From: Coleofasciculus sp. S288
GTDB lineage: Bacteria > Cyanobacteriota > Cyanobacteriia > Cyanobacteriales > Coleofasciculaceae
DNA length: 5,176 nt
Assembly: GCA_020216575.1 (NCBI GenBank)
Contig: JAIUYC010000401.1
Span: 1-5,176, forward strand
Reading direction: 5' to 3'
Shown here: in pieces, positions 1-5,110 of the stretch
Layout: every line of letters starts with the position of its first letter
How positions within the stretch are numbered: position 1 is the first letter of the stretch
Translations under genes and position numbers: made by a program
The notes under the pieces: generated by a model
The model's input: the letters and a program-made list of their open reading frames with translations, nothing else
The model's database searches: none
What the model was told of the DNA's origin: nothing

Positions 1-6
1 ATACAC

Positions 7-27
7 CTTCAAAAGGGGGACTTGAAG
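7..27. repeat. Short inverted repeat around a G5 core
   Basis: CTTCAA (7-12) and TTGAAG (22-27) can pair around a 9-base loop holding five Gs. The internal 14-mer AAAAGGGGGACTTG (11-24) recurs as an exact reverse complement at 5075-5088, inside the C/G-rich repeat cluster at the other end of the window. It is therefore likely a remnant of the same dispersed cyanobacterial repeat family. There is no T-tract, so it does not look like an intrinsic terminator. The upstream gene, if any, lies outside the window. Confidence 0.45.
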
Positions 28-57
28 CTCAATAATGTACCTCACTAGACTAGGAAA

Positions 58-66
58 TGCTATATC
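58..66 (+). promoter_or_regulatory. Possible extended -10 element for the Uma2 gene
   Basis: TGC-TATATC resembles an extended -10 box (TGn plus a TATAAT-like hexamer) and lies about 43 bases before the start codon. No convincing -35 hexamer stands 16-18 bases upstream. The call rests on one motif and is weak. Confidence 0.2.
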
Positions 67-95
67 GCGAGTCTAAAACCGAGACAGGAAACGTC

Positions 96-100
96 GGAGG
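96..100 (+). promoter_or_regulatory. Ribosome binding site of the Uma2 gene
   Basis: GGAGG sits 8 bases before the ATG at 109. It is a near-consensus Shine-Dalgarno sequence at good spacing and fixes the start of the downstream gene. Confidence 0.75.
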
Positions 101-108
101 CGATTGTC

Positions 109-720
109 ATGAACACAGCAACAGGATTACTGACCTTTGAGCAATTCCTTGATTTCGATGACGGCACTGAGTTCAACGAGTATGAGTTGGTTGAGGGGAG
201 GCTGGTATTAATGCCAGAACCTAGTGAGTTGCATGAAGAGATACTCGAATTCCTGTCTTTCATGTTTGAGCTGGCATACAGGCGGCGCAAATTGAAATAC
301 TCTGTCCGCAAGCGAAACTCACTCTTCGTTGGAAAGGCTCTCAGCCGACGCCCGGACATAACCATCATTGAACGACCCAAGGTTTTTAAAGACGATCAGC
401 CCACTAGGGGTATCAGAACCAAGCCGTTCATGATTGTGGAGATTGCCTCAAATAACTGGTCTACCGACCTGGTGGATAAACAAGAGGAGTATCAAGCGTT
501 AGGAGTGTCAGAGTACTGGATTGTTGACTATCGAGGGCGAATCCCTGCCAAGTATTGCCTGCGGGGGAAGGGGAAGAAAGTGATTGTGCTAACCCTGGAC
601 AATGGCGAGTACCTAAGGGAAGAGTACCTCGAAGGAGAAACTATCCCTTGTAAAACTTTTCCCGAGCTGAGCTTGAGTGTCGATCAGGTGTTGGCGGCTG
701 ATGCAGAGGATGTAATTTAG
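109..720 (+). CDS. Uma2 family (DUF820) PD-(D/E)XK endonuclease-like protein
   Basis: The 203-residue product has the full layout of the Uma2/DUF820 family, which is greatly expanded in cyanobacteria and has a restriction-endonuclease-like fold. Visible landmarks are an N-terminal YELVEGRLVLMPEPSELHE segment (residues 25-43), RRPDITII (80-87) giving the first catalytic-type aspartate D83, PFMIVEIASNNWSTD (106-120) with E111, and the family signature KQEEYQALGVSEYWIVD (124-140) with K124. The length is close to the usual ~190 residues and all core motifs are present, so it looks intact. The start is supported by GGAGG 8 bases upstream. The family is often linked to mobile DNA, but its substrate and biological role are largely unproven. 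The gene stands alone on the plus strand and converges with the peptidase gene, so no operon partner is visible. Family assignment is strong; nuclease activity is inferred. Confidence 0.93.
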   Translation: MNTATGLLTFEQFLDFDDGTEFNEYELVEGRLVLMPEPSELHEEILEFLSFMFELAYRRRKLKYSVRKRNSLFVGKALSRRPDITIIERPKVFKDDQPTRGIRTKPFMIVEIASNNWSTDLVDKQEEYQALGVSEYWIVDYRGRIPAKYCLRGKGKKVIVLTLDNGEYLREEYLEGETIPCKTFPELSLSVDQVLAADAEDVI

Positions 721-738
721 CAGTGATCGCCCTCTGCA
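702..738. other. Inverted repeat spanning the Uma2 stop codon
   Basis: TGCAGAGG (702-709) and CCTCTGCA (731-738) are exact 8-base reverse complements separated by 21 bases that include the TAG stop codon. There is no T-tract after it, so it is not a standard intrinsic terminator. It could act as a 3'-end stabilising stem in the 103-base gap between the two convergent genes, where no other terminator is evident. It could also be chance. Confidence 0.35.
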
Positions 739-823
739 ACTATAGCGGTTCTCAAATGATTGGAGTACGGGCGGTTTATTGGATTGAGCTGTGGGAAGCA
801 GATATCAGCGTTCTGAACAGTCC

Positions 824-2056
824 CTAGAGTTTCCTGGATTTTGAGCTTTGTCTGGGATAACCCATCAGGGTAAGAATACTTGCACCCACCAACCCCAACA
901 GCGTTCTCGGTTCTGGTACTGCAACCTCATCTGGCACTTCAACCTGAACAGTCCATGAGACGGATTGCTCCAGTACATCCCGGTTTATACGAACCCAATC
1001 TGTTGAGTCAAATGCTCGAGCTGTAACTTCGTAGATGCCTGAGCCAAAGCCATAATCAGTCAGCCGGAACCACTCATCCTCTGCTTCACTCACTAGAGTA
1101 CCGTTTACGAACCAGTTGATATCGATGACGTTAGGATCGATTAAGTCTACCCAGAGCTTATCGGGATTAAACAGAGGGGTTGTGTTGTCCAGCCAGCTAT
1201 CTAATGGGTTTACCAAATTATAGATGTCTAGAATAATCTTTTCTCGACTTACGGCGTCGAAAGGTCTACCCAAGCTTCGCATTTTGGAGTTCTCGGACGG
1301 TCGATATAAGCCCGTATCGTAATAGCGAGCTCCTTCATAAGCACCAATGATTCCGATGCCAGGTTGTTCATAACCGAGCCAATGCGACCACTTATCTCCT
1401 GTAGGTGATTGGGTTACATTAATCTCAAATGGTTCTGTACCCATGTATGGCTCTGAACTTCCCCCATATTCATCAGCCAACCCATTGAAAGAATGTCCGA
1501 GTTCATGGAGAGCCACTTCCGTGGCGTCAGAGTTTCCACCCGCATACACAGCATAGAACCCACCTCCCCCTCCATATCTAGTATCGTTAACGGTTACGAG
1601 CCGGATTTCAGCCAATGAGATATTAGGTAGGTTATCAACCAAGACCTGGTTGGCTTTCACTTCGTTAATATATAAAAGGCGATCAATTTCTCCATCGAAA
1701 TAGTAAGACGCATCCAATGCCGTATCGCGGAAGATGCCTTCGGGGGGAATGTCCGCTCCCGACTCATTAGAAATAACGTCCACGCTATGGACATTGAAGA
1801 AATTCTTATATCTGGGATACGGATTCTCTCCCTCGTTAAACAGATGCTGTAGCATGGCATCAATGTGACTGACATAGGTAGTATCAACATCCGCAGCCGT
1901 ATAGCCATCTCCCAGGAAAAATATATCCACTCGGTTTTCCGATGAACCATTGTCCCAAAGCGTTAAGTACGCTCCTCGCGCAACGTTTTGTAGCCCTAGT
2001 AGCATGGCGATTGTAGCCGTGGGAATTAATAAGTACTTTGATAGATGCGACAACAT
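824..2056 (-). CDS. Secreted M64-type zinc metallopeptidase with PEP-CTERM sorting tail
   Basis: With the start at 2056 the product has 410 residues. The N-terminus (MLSHLSKYLLIPTATIAMLL) is a signal peptide, with likely cleavage after an A-R-G-A stretch near residue 29. A region at about 41-280 resembles the IgA peptidase M64 family: DIFFLGDGYTAAD near 44-56, then HELGHSFNGLADEYGG at 184-199, whose HExxH histidines would bind zinc with Glu185 as catalytic base; Asp195 is a candidate further ligand. A beta-rich, probably Ig-like region follows (about 290-375). The end is a classic PEP-CTERM: VPEP at 381-384, a hydrophobic stretch LLGLVGASILTLMG and a basic tail. PEP-CTERM proteins are processed by an exosortase and sent to the cell surface or matrix; none is encoded here. 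An in-frame ATG at 2071 would add five residues, but GAGGA lies 4 bases before the 2056 ATG, and an in-frame TGA just upstream of 2071 rules out a longer form. The substrate is unknown. Confidence 0.88.
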   Translation of the reverse strand: MLSHLSKYLLIPTATIAMLLGLQNVARGAYLTLWDNGSSENRVDIFFLGDGYTAADVDTTYVSHIDAMLQHLFNEGENPYPRYKNFFNVHSVDVISNESGADIPPEGIFRDTALDASYYFDGEIDRLLYINEVKANQVLVDNLPNISLAEIRLVTVNDTRYGGGGGFYAVYAGGNSDATEVALHELGHSFNGLADEYGGSSEPYMGTEPFEINVTQSPTGDKWSHWLGYEQPGIGIIGAYEGARYYDTGLYRPSENSKMRSLGRPFDAVSREKIILDIYNLVNPLDSWLDNTTPLFNPDKLWVDLIDPNVIDINWFVNGTLVSEAEDEWFRLTDYGFGSGIYEVTARAFDSTDWVRINRDVLEQSVSWTVQVEVPDEVAVPEPRTLLGLVGASILTLMGYPRQSSKSRKL

Positions 2057-2060
2057 AATT

Positions 2061-2065
2061 TCCTC
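2061..2065 (-). promoter_or_regulatory. Ribosome binding site deciding the peptidase start
   Basis: On the minus strand GAGGA is followed by AATT and then ATG at 2056-2054. This favours the 2056 start over the in-frame ATG at 2071, which lies inside the last heptamer repeat and has no Shine-Dalgarno sequence of its own. Confidence 0.6.
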
Positions 2066-2066
2066 A

Positions 2067-2108
2067 TTCATGGTTCATGGTTCATGGTTAGTGGTTAGTA
2101 GTTAGTGG
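2067..2108. repeat. Heptanucleotide tandem repeat (STRR-like), six units
   Basis: On the plus strand the units are TTCATGG three times (2067-2087), then TTAGTGG, TTAGTAG and TTAGTGG (2088-2108), a contiguous 42-base array with a 7-base period. Cyanobacteria carry families of short tandemly repeated heptamers (STRR), which this matches in form. The array lies in the 5' leader of the peptidase gene and its last unit overlaps the alternative start codon at 2071. On the coding strand the three CCATGAA units put ATGs in three different frames; the two outer ones open mini-ORFs of 5 and 4 codons that end at once. A nearby imperfect heptamer pair, CCTACCG-CCTACCA (2124-2137), may belong to the same kind of sequence. 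Confidence 0.85.
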
Positions 2109-2196
2109 GATGCATGCAGGATTCCTACCGCCTACCACCTTCTTCCATCAGGTCAAGTAATATCAATTATCTAAAATGCTGCCATACATTAATCTC

Positions 2197-2220
2197 CGCG
2201 TCCCCACGTCCCCGCGTCTG
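2197..2220. repeat. Degenerate octamer tandem repeat, three units
   Basis: CGCGTCCC, CACGTCCC and CGCGTCTG follow one another without gaps. This is a C/G-rich simple repeat inside the 225-base gap between the pRiA4b-domain gene and the peptidase gene. The rest of that gap has no gene and no clear terminator or promoter that I can see. Confidence 0.6.
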
Positions 2221-2281
2221 GAGTGTCAATCATCTGTAGCAAACATTTAGGTAATCGATATAACGAGCTTGTTCGCAACGT

Positions 2282-3553
2282 TTACTCCTCCTCCCAATAC
2301 TCTTCATCCCAAGCTGGATACTGTTCGGGTGATTCCCCATAGGTTTCTAAAATTTTGGGGTTTTTGATTTTGGGATTTGCTGGTTCAATGCGTTCCAATT
2401 GTACGTTGAATTCCCAGTTGTCGCCAAAATCAAACACATAAGTGATGCTTTTTCCTTCTTTAAGTCCCAAATCACCAATACAGATTTCAGTGGTGAAAGG
2501 CGGTTCCTCCAGATAGGGATGATTAATCTGTACAGTCCAGCCAAAATGGTTCTTGTATGAAAAACAGTAGAGGTGGTCGTTATCAAAATTAACCGACTTT
2601 AGAATAATGCTACTTAAGTGTTCAAAGGTCAGCTTAGCTGGAATAGCGATGCGCCGCCAAATTGTGTTGCGTGCGTAGCGTTCCATCTTGAGGGAAACCT
2701 TGAAAACATAGAGTCCGTCTCGAAACTCCGGTTCTGGAATGGTTAAGTTATTCTGCCATTCTGGGAAGAAGGGTTGGAAAGCTGACTGCCATTGACCCAA
2801 GAAGCCCTCAAATTTACCCTCGTCTTCCTGCTCGAATTCACTGTCTACCAACCCATACAAGAATAGCAGGAGAGCATCTCCCCAATGCGATCGCTCTAAA
2901 CGTTTGATTTTCCAACCTTTGCCTTTCTCTGGTTTGGCGGATTCCACCGAGAGACACCCAAACATTTCCAGAAGGGCGATGTTGTGGAGGCCTGGATAAT
3001 AGGTTAAGCCATACTCGTCTGATAACTTGCCAAGCTTCAGCCCTTTATCGGGAATTCGCCGCCAAAATGCTAAACATCTACCGAAGCTGCCCATCGCGCC
3101 GCGTTCGCCCAAAATCTCCTCACTGCCCCAAATGAGCCAGGTTTCCAGAAGGTTGAAATAGCGCTCGGTGGGGTTGAGGCTGTTCCAGGATTGCAACGCT
3201 GTTGAGTCTAAAACCAGGATATATTTTTTGCCTTTGGTTTCAATCGAAGACAACCCCGAAGCTCGCAATAATAGGTACAGTCCAGTGATATTTGGATAAG
3301 ACTTTTGTTGGGGACGTTTCAGGCCAATTTGGATTGGATGGTTTAAACGAGCGTTAAGCTCTGATAAAGACTTTAGGGGCAGGAAATGATTGGTGCTACT
3401 GACCTCAATTCCCTTTGCACCAATGAAGTCTAGGAGTGTTTGAAAATCGCGCAGAATCGTCCCTGGGTTTGTCTCATCAATCGTTTGCTGGTGGAGCAAC
3501 TGCTCTTGTTCGGGTGACAGGGTGGTTACATCAAAGGGAGAAGCGTAGAACAT
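2282..3553 (-). CDS. pRiA4b ORF-3 domain protein with long uncharacterised N-terminal region
   Basis: The product has 423 residues. The C-terminal part (about 280-405) matches the plasmid pRiA4b ORF-3 family: LYVFKVSLKMERYARNTIWRRI (281-302), a segment containing NFDNDHLYCFSY (322-333), and YVFDFGDNWEFNVQLERI (372-389), whose DFGDxW core is the family's hallmark. This domain is known from plasmid and transposon passenger genes, sometimes annotated as IS1096 TnpR-like; its molecular role is not settled. Residues 1-280 are mainly helical and I do not recognise a named family. The segment around 115-145 (LNPTERYFNLLETWLIW) has the look of helix-rich winged-helix regions, which is only an impression. 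The tail is strongly acidic. No good Shine-Dalgarno precedes the ATG. The gene follows the DUF1186-like gene on the same strand after 132 bases, so the two could share a transcript. Confidence 0.8.
   Translation of the reverse strand: MFYASPFDVTTLSPEQEQLLHQQTIDETNPGTILRDFQTLLDFIGAKGIEVSSTNHFLPLKSLSELNARLNHPIQIGLKRPQQKSYPNITGLYLLLRASGLSSIETKGKKYILVLDSTALQSWNSLNPTERYFNLLETWLIWGSEEILGERGAMGSFGRCLAFWRRIPDKGLKLGKLSDEYGLTYYPGLHNIALLEMFGCLSVESAKPEKGKGWKIKRLERSHWGDALLLFLYGLVDSEFEQEDEGKFEGFLGQWQSAFQPFFPEWQNNLTIPEPEFRDGLYVFKVSLKMERYARNTIWRRIAIPAKLTFEHLSSIILKSVNFDNDHLYCFSYKNHFGWTVQINHPYLEEPPFTTEICIGDLGLKEGKSITYVFDFGDNWEFNVQLERIEPANPKIKNPKILETYGESPEQYPAWDEEYWEEE
2887..2894. other. HIP1 octamer inside the pRiA4b-domain gene
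   Basis: A perfect GCGATCGC palindrome. HIP1 is highly over-represented in many cyanobacterial genomes, so this supports the taxonomic call and shows that the gene carries the host's sequence signature. Confidence 0.8.
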
Positions 3554-3567
3554 AACAGGTTGACAGG

Positions 3568-3577
3568 CTGAATTCAG
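3568..3577. promoter_or_regulatory. 10-base palindrome upstream of the pRiA4b-domain gene
   Basis: CTGAATTCAG is a perfect 10-base palindrome, 14 bases before the ATG at 3553 and in the place where a Shine-Dalgarno would be expected but is missing. A wider imperfect stem, GGCTG (3566-3570) with CAGCC (3580-3584), surrounds it. It could be an operator or an RNA hairpin controlling translation; chance cannot be excluded. Confidence 0.3.
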
Positions 3578-3653
3578 GTGCAGCCGTTGTAAAAGTTATT
3601 TTCCCACTAACTCCGGTTTTTGCAACTTTTCAGCAATGAGTTGATACAGAAAA

Positions 3654-3661
3654 GCGATCGC
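3654..3661. other. HIP1 octamer between the DUF1186-like and pRiA4b-domain genes
   Basis: A perfect GCGATCGC in the 132-base intergenic gap, 25 bases past the stop codon of the upstream gene. It is a taxonomic marker with no assigned function here. Confidence 0.8.
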
Positions 3662-3685
3662 ACCTCGTCTATTTTCAAACTAATT

Positions 3686-4480
3686 CTACTTATACTTCTT
3701 CTTCTTGCTAGTCTTTTTCTTGTTTTTCCTAAGAGAGGGAGAGAATCCACGAGGCGCTTCCGGGTCAGATTTAGATGCGAAGTAATCCACAACTTCCTCC
3801 ATTGTGAATTTACGCTGGGGAACTTCTTCCCGTGGTTTCAATCCTAATGACACTTGCACTTCGCTCCAGTCTCCTACAATAAAGGGAACTACGCGATCGG
3901 CTGCAAAGGCACACTCCATGGTAGGTGCAGACTCCACTGCCTTTAAGTCAACCAAGTCGGCAATCAGGAAGGCATTAAACTCTGAATCGTTTTCCGCAAA
4001 CAATCCCAGTTGCTGAGTGAGGGCAGTAACACACTCCGTTCTTACATGGGGATGCATTTTGCCGATTTCTGTCAAACAGTCGGCAGCAGTGGTGCGAGGA
4101 TAGATTTCATGAGATAAGTCAGCTAGATAAGCTGTGAGGGCAGGAATTGCAGTCGGTCCAATCAGACCAAAGACTTCCGGCATCTCAGTGCTTGTCCAAT
4201 CGATATCCTCTAATTCATGGAATAAGGATATCAACGGTTCAATTGCTGCCTCGGCACGAAGTTGTCCTAGGACGCGCCAAGCGTGAATCGGTGCCCAGAC
4301 TTCAAGGCTGTTTGAATCAGCCCAGTTCAACTCGTCGTCTGTTGCCATGCGTAGCAAGTCGGAGATATGTTCTGGAGTGAAACCTAGTTCCTCGACATAG
4401 TTAGGCCACTTTCGGAAGTTACGGCAGTTACCATAGGTCAGAAGTTTGTCTAGAGGCGGTGGGTAAGTGGCTGTTGTCAT
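3686..4480 (-). CDS. DUF1186/HEAT-like repeat protein with lysine-rich C-terminal tail
   Basis: With the ATG at 4480 the product has 264 residues. It opens with PPPLDKLLTYGNC and then a helix-turn-helix series typical of HEAT-like solenoids: VWAPIHAWRVLGQL with AAIEPLISLF (about 61-87), PEVFGLIGPTAIPALTAYL (about 101-119), and a helix pair at about 130-158. The layout and roughly 250-residue length fit DUF1186, a family known from Anabaena and chlamydiae with no established function; I recognise this from its general form, not from an alignment. A soluble protein-binding scaffold is the likely role. The end is basic (KKKTSKKKKYK), encoded by a purine-rich AAG/AAA tract. An in-frame GTG at 4498 would add six residues; neither start has a good Shine-Dalgarno, and ATG is preferred as the commoner start codon. 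It is the first of three minus-strand genes. Confidence 0.7.
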   Translation of the reverse strand: MTTATYPPPLDKLLTYGNCRNFRKWPNYVEELGFTPEHISDLLRMATDDELNWADSNSLEVWAPIHAWRVLGQLRAEAAIEPLISLFHELEDIDWTSTEMPEVFGLIGPTAIPALTAYLADLSHEIYPRTTAADCLTEIGKMHPHVRTECVTALTQQLGLFAENDSEFNAFLIADLVDLKAVESAPTMECAFAADRVVPFIVGDWSEVQVSLGLKPREEVPQRKFTMEEVVDYFASKSDPEAPRGFSPSLRKNKKKTSKKKKYK

Positions 4481-4510
4481 GGCAGGCTTTTTCCACACTT
4501 CTACGCCACG

Positions 4511-4516
4511 ATTGTA
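4511..4516 (-). promoter_or_regulatory. Possible -10 box for the DUF1186-like gene
   Basis: TACAAT on the minus strand differs from TATAAT by one base and lies 30 bases before the ATG at 4480, which would give a short leader. The hexamer at -35 spacing (TCGCAC, within the HIP1 palindrome) is poor, so the call is weak. If used, transcription would start close to the alternative GTG at 4498 and favour the ATG. Confidence 0.25.
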
Positions 4517-4533
4517 TCCTTAGCCAGAGGATA

Positions 4534-4545
4534 GTGCGATCGCAC
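4534..4545. other. HIP1 octamer within a 12-base palindrome
   Basis: GTGCGATCGCAC is a perfect 12-base palindrome with HIP1 at its core (4536-4543). It lies just upstream of the DUF1186-like gene, overlapping the place a -35 element would occupy. Confidence 0.7.
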
Positions 4546-4795
4546 CCGATTCTCTAGCAAATCCTCTAAGCACAATCCTCATCAGGCAGGCGACTCTTGA
4601 GAAACGGTTACTAAAGTGTTCCCTCTGGTAGACGTTAAGGCAAACCGTAAACGTTATTTTTATACTAAATAGAGAAGGGTAGTGAAAGCTTTTAAAGAGA
4701 AATAAAAATAGTCATAGTCTTGACCGAGTTATTCGGATAGAGTACTTGACCGTTTAAATTTTGTTATTTAAATCTCAGTTATTTAAGTAGGCTAA
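4546..4795. other. Gene-free stretch, AT-rich in its second half, with short repeated motifs
   Basis: I see no coding region here. The second half is AT-rich and carries direct repeats: CTTGACCG at 4719-4726 and 4745-4752 (26 apart), and GTTATTTAA at 4763-4771 and 4778-4786 (15 apart). GTTATT also occurs at 4653-4658 and 4728-4733. A weak imperfect stem (ACGTT at 4632-4636 with AACGT at 4650-4654) is followed by a short T-run. The repeats could be protein-binding sites for a promoter to the right, but no known box (for example NtcA GTA-N8-TAC) is evident. Confidence 0.4.
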
Positions 4796-4824
4796 TTGAC
4801 AGTACGCTCAAAGATTTATTTATA
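4796..4824 (+). promoter_or_regulatory. Candidate sigma-70-type promoter facing right
   Basis: A consensus -35 TTGACA (4796-4801) is followed after 17 bases by TTTATA (4819-4824); TATAAA (4821-4826) is available at 19 bases. A start near 4831 is implied. No gene follows within the window, so the transcript would be noncoding, a long leader, or lead to a gene beyond 5176. Confidence 0.35.
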
Positions 4825-4844
4825 AACTTATTAATGTTCGCACC

Positions 4845-4893
4845 ACAGACTCTAAATCTAGACTAAACTTGGAAAACTCGCTTTAGAGACTGT
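4845..4893. other. Long imperfect inverted repeat (stem-loop) in noncoding DNA
   Basis: ACAGACTCTAAA (4845-4856) and TTTAGAGACTGT (4882-4893) pair over 12 positions with one mismatch, around a 25-base loop. The stem starts about 14 bases after the transcription start implied by the promoter candidate at 4796. TTTATAAA (4819-4826 and 4893-4900), a palindrome in itself, stands on both sides of the structure, and TGTTTATA is repeated at 4891-4898 and 4913-4920. It could be the first hairpin of a small RNA or a protein-binding dyad. Confidence 0.45.
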
Positions 4894-4933
4894 TTATAAA
4901 CCAATGTTAAATTGTTTATACCTGCTCCTGGCT

Positions 4934-5110
4934 CGATCCCCCTAGCCCTCCTAGGAGATCCCCCCCTCACCCCCCTTAAAAAGGGGGGAGCCAGAGGAAG
5001 CTTCGCTATTAACATCACGGGGGGAGCCAAAGGAGACTGCGCTTTTTTCTTCACGGGGGAACTCCAATTCAATACAAGTCCCCCTTTTTAAGGGGGATTT
5101 AGGGGGATCG
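4934..5110. repeat. MITE-like cluster of C/G palindromes with 11-base inverted ends
   Basis: The 177-base block begins with CGATCCCCCTA (4934-4944) and ends with its exact reverse complement (5100-5110). Inside are the palindrome CTCCTAGGAG (4948-4957), a second GATCCCCC (4957-4964), a perfect 8-base-pair hairpin CCCCCCTT-AAA-AAGGGGGG (4970-4988), and a second hairpin TCCCCCTT-TTT-AAGGGGGA (5079-5097). Such C5-6/TTAAAAA/G5-6 modules are dispersed in many copies in filamentous cyanobacteria. No transposase gene and no obvious target-site duplication are visible at its edges, so it is either a non-autonomous element or an aggregate of repeats. I find no real gene inside. Confidence 0.65.
4983..5054. 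repeat. Two tandem 36-base units, with the start of a third
   Basis: Units 4983-5018 and 5019-5054 are both 36 bases, begin GGGGGGAGCCA, end TCAC, and match at 28 of 36 positions by my count. GGGGGAACTCC (5055-5065) looks like the beginning of a third, truncated unit. The units are directly adjacent with no spacers. Fragments such as GCTTCGC and CTGCGCT within them are typical of cyanobacterial intergenic repeats. Confidence 0.6.

Noticed and set aside
60..380. 106-codon minus-strand frame across the Uma2 gene
   Set aside because: It is antisense to a well-supported Uma2 gene and rich in S/R/N with no recognisable motifs.
1657..1950. 97-codon minus-strand frame within the peptidase gene
   Set aside because: It overlaps the M64-like region in another frame and shows no domain features.
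3620..3847. 75-codon plus-strand frame opposite the end of the DUF1186-like gene
   Set aside because: Its hydrophobic L/F-rich translation is the antisense of the lysine-rich tail; it is a shadow frame.
4632..4661. Intrinsic terminator on the plus strand
   Set aside because: Only five pairs are clean before a mismatch and a bulge, the T-run is interrupted, and no plus-strand gene lies upstream for it to terminate.
4983..5065. CRISPR array suggested by 36-base repeats
   Set aside because: The units touch each other with no spacers, differ at 8 of 36 positions and no cas gene is nearby.
4863..5072. 69-codon open frame on the minus strand
   Set aside because: It runs through the C/G-rich repeat cluster; its proline/arginine-rich translation (for example LAPPFLRGVRGG) is the product of repeat sequence, and there is no supported start signal.
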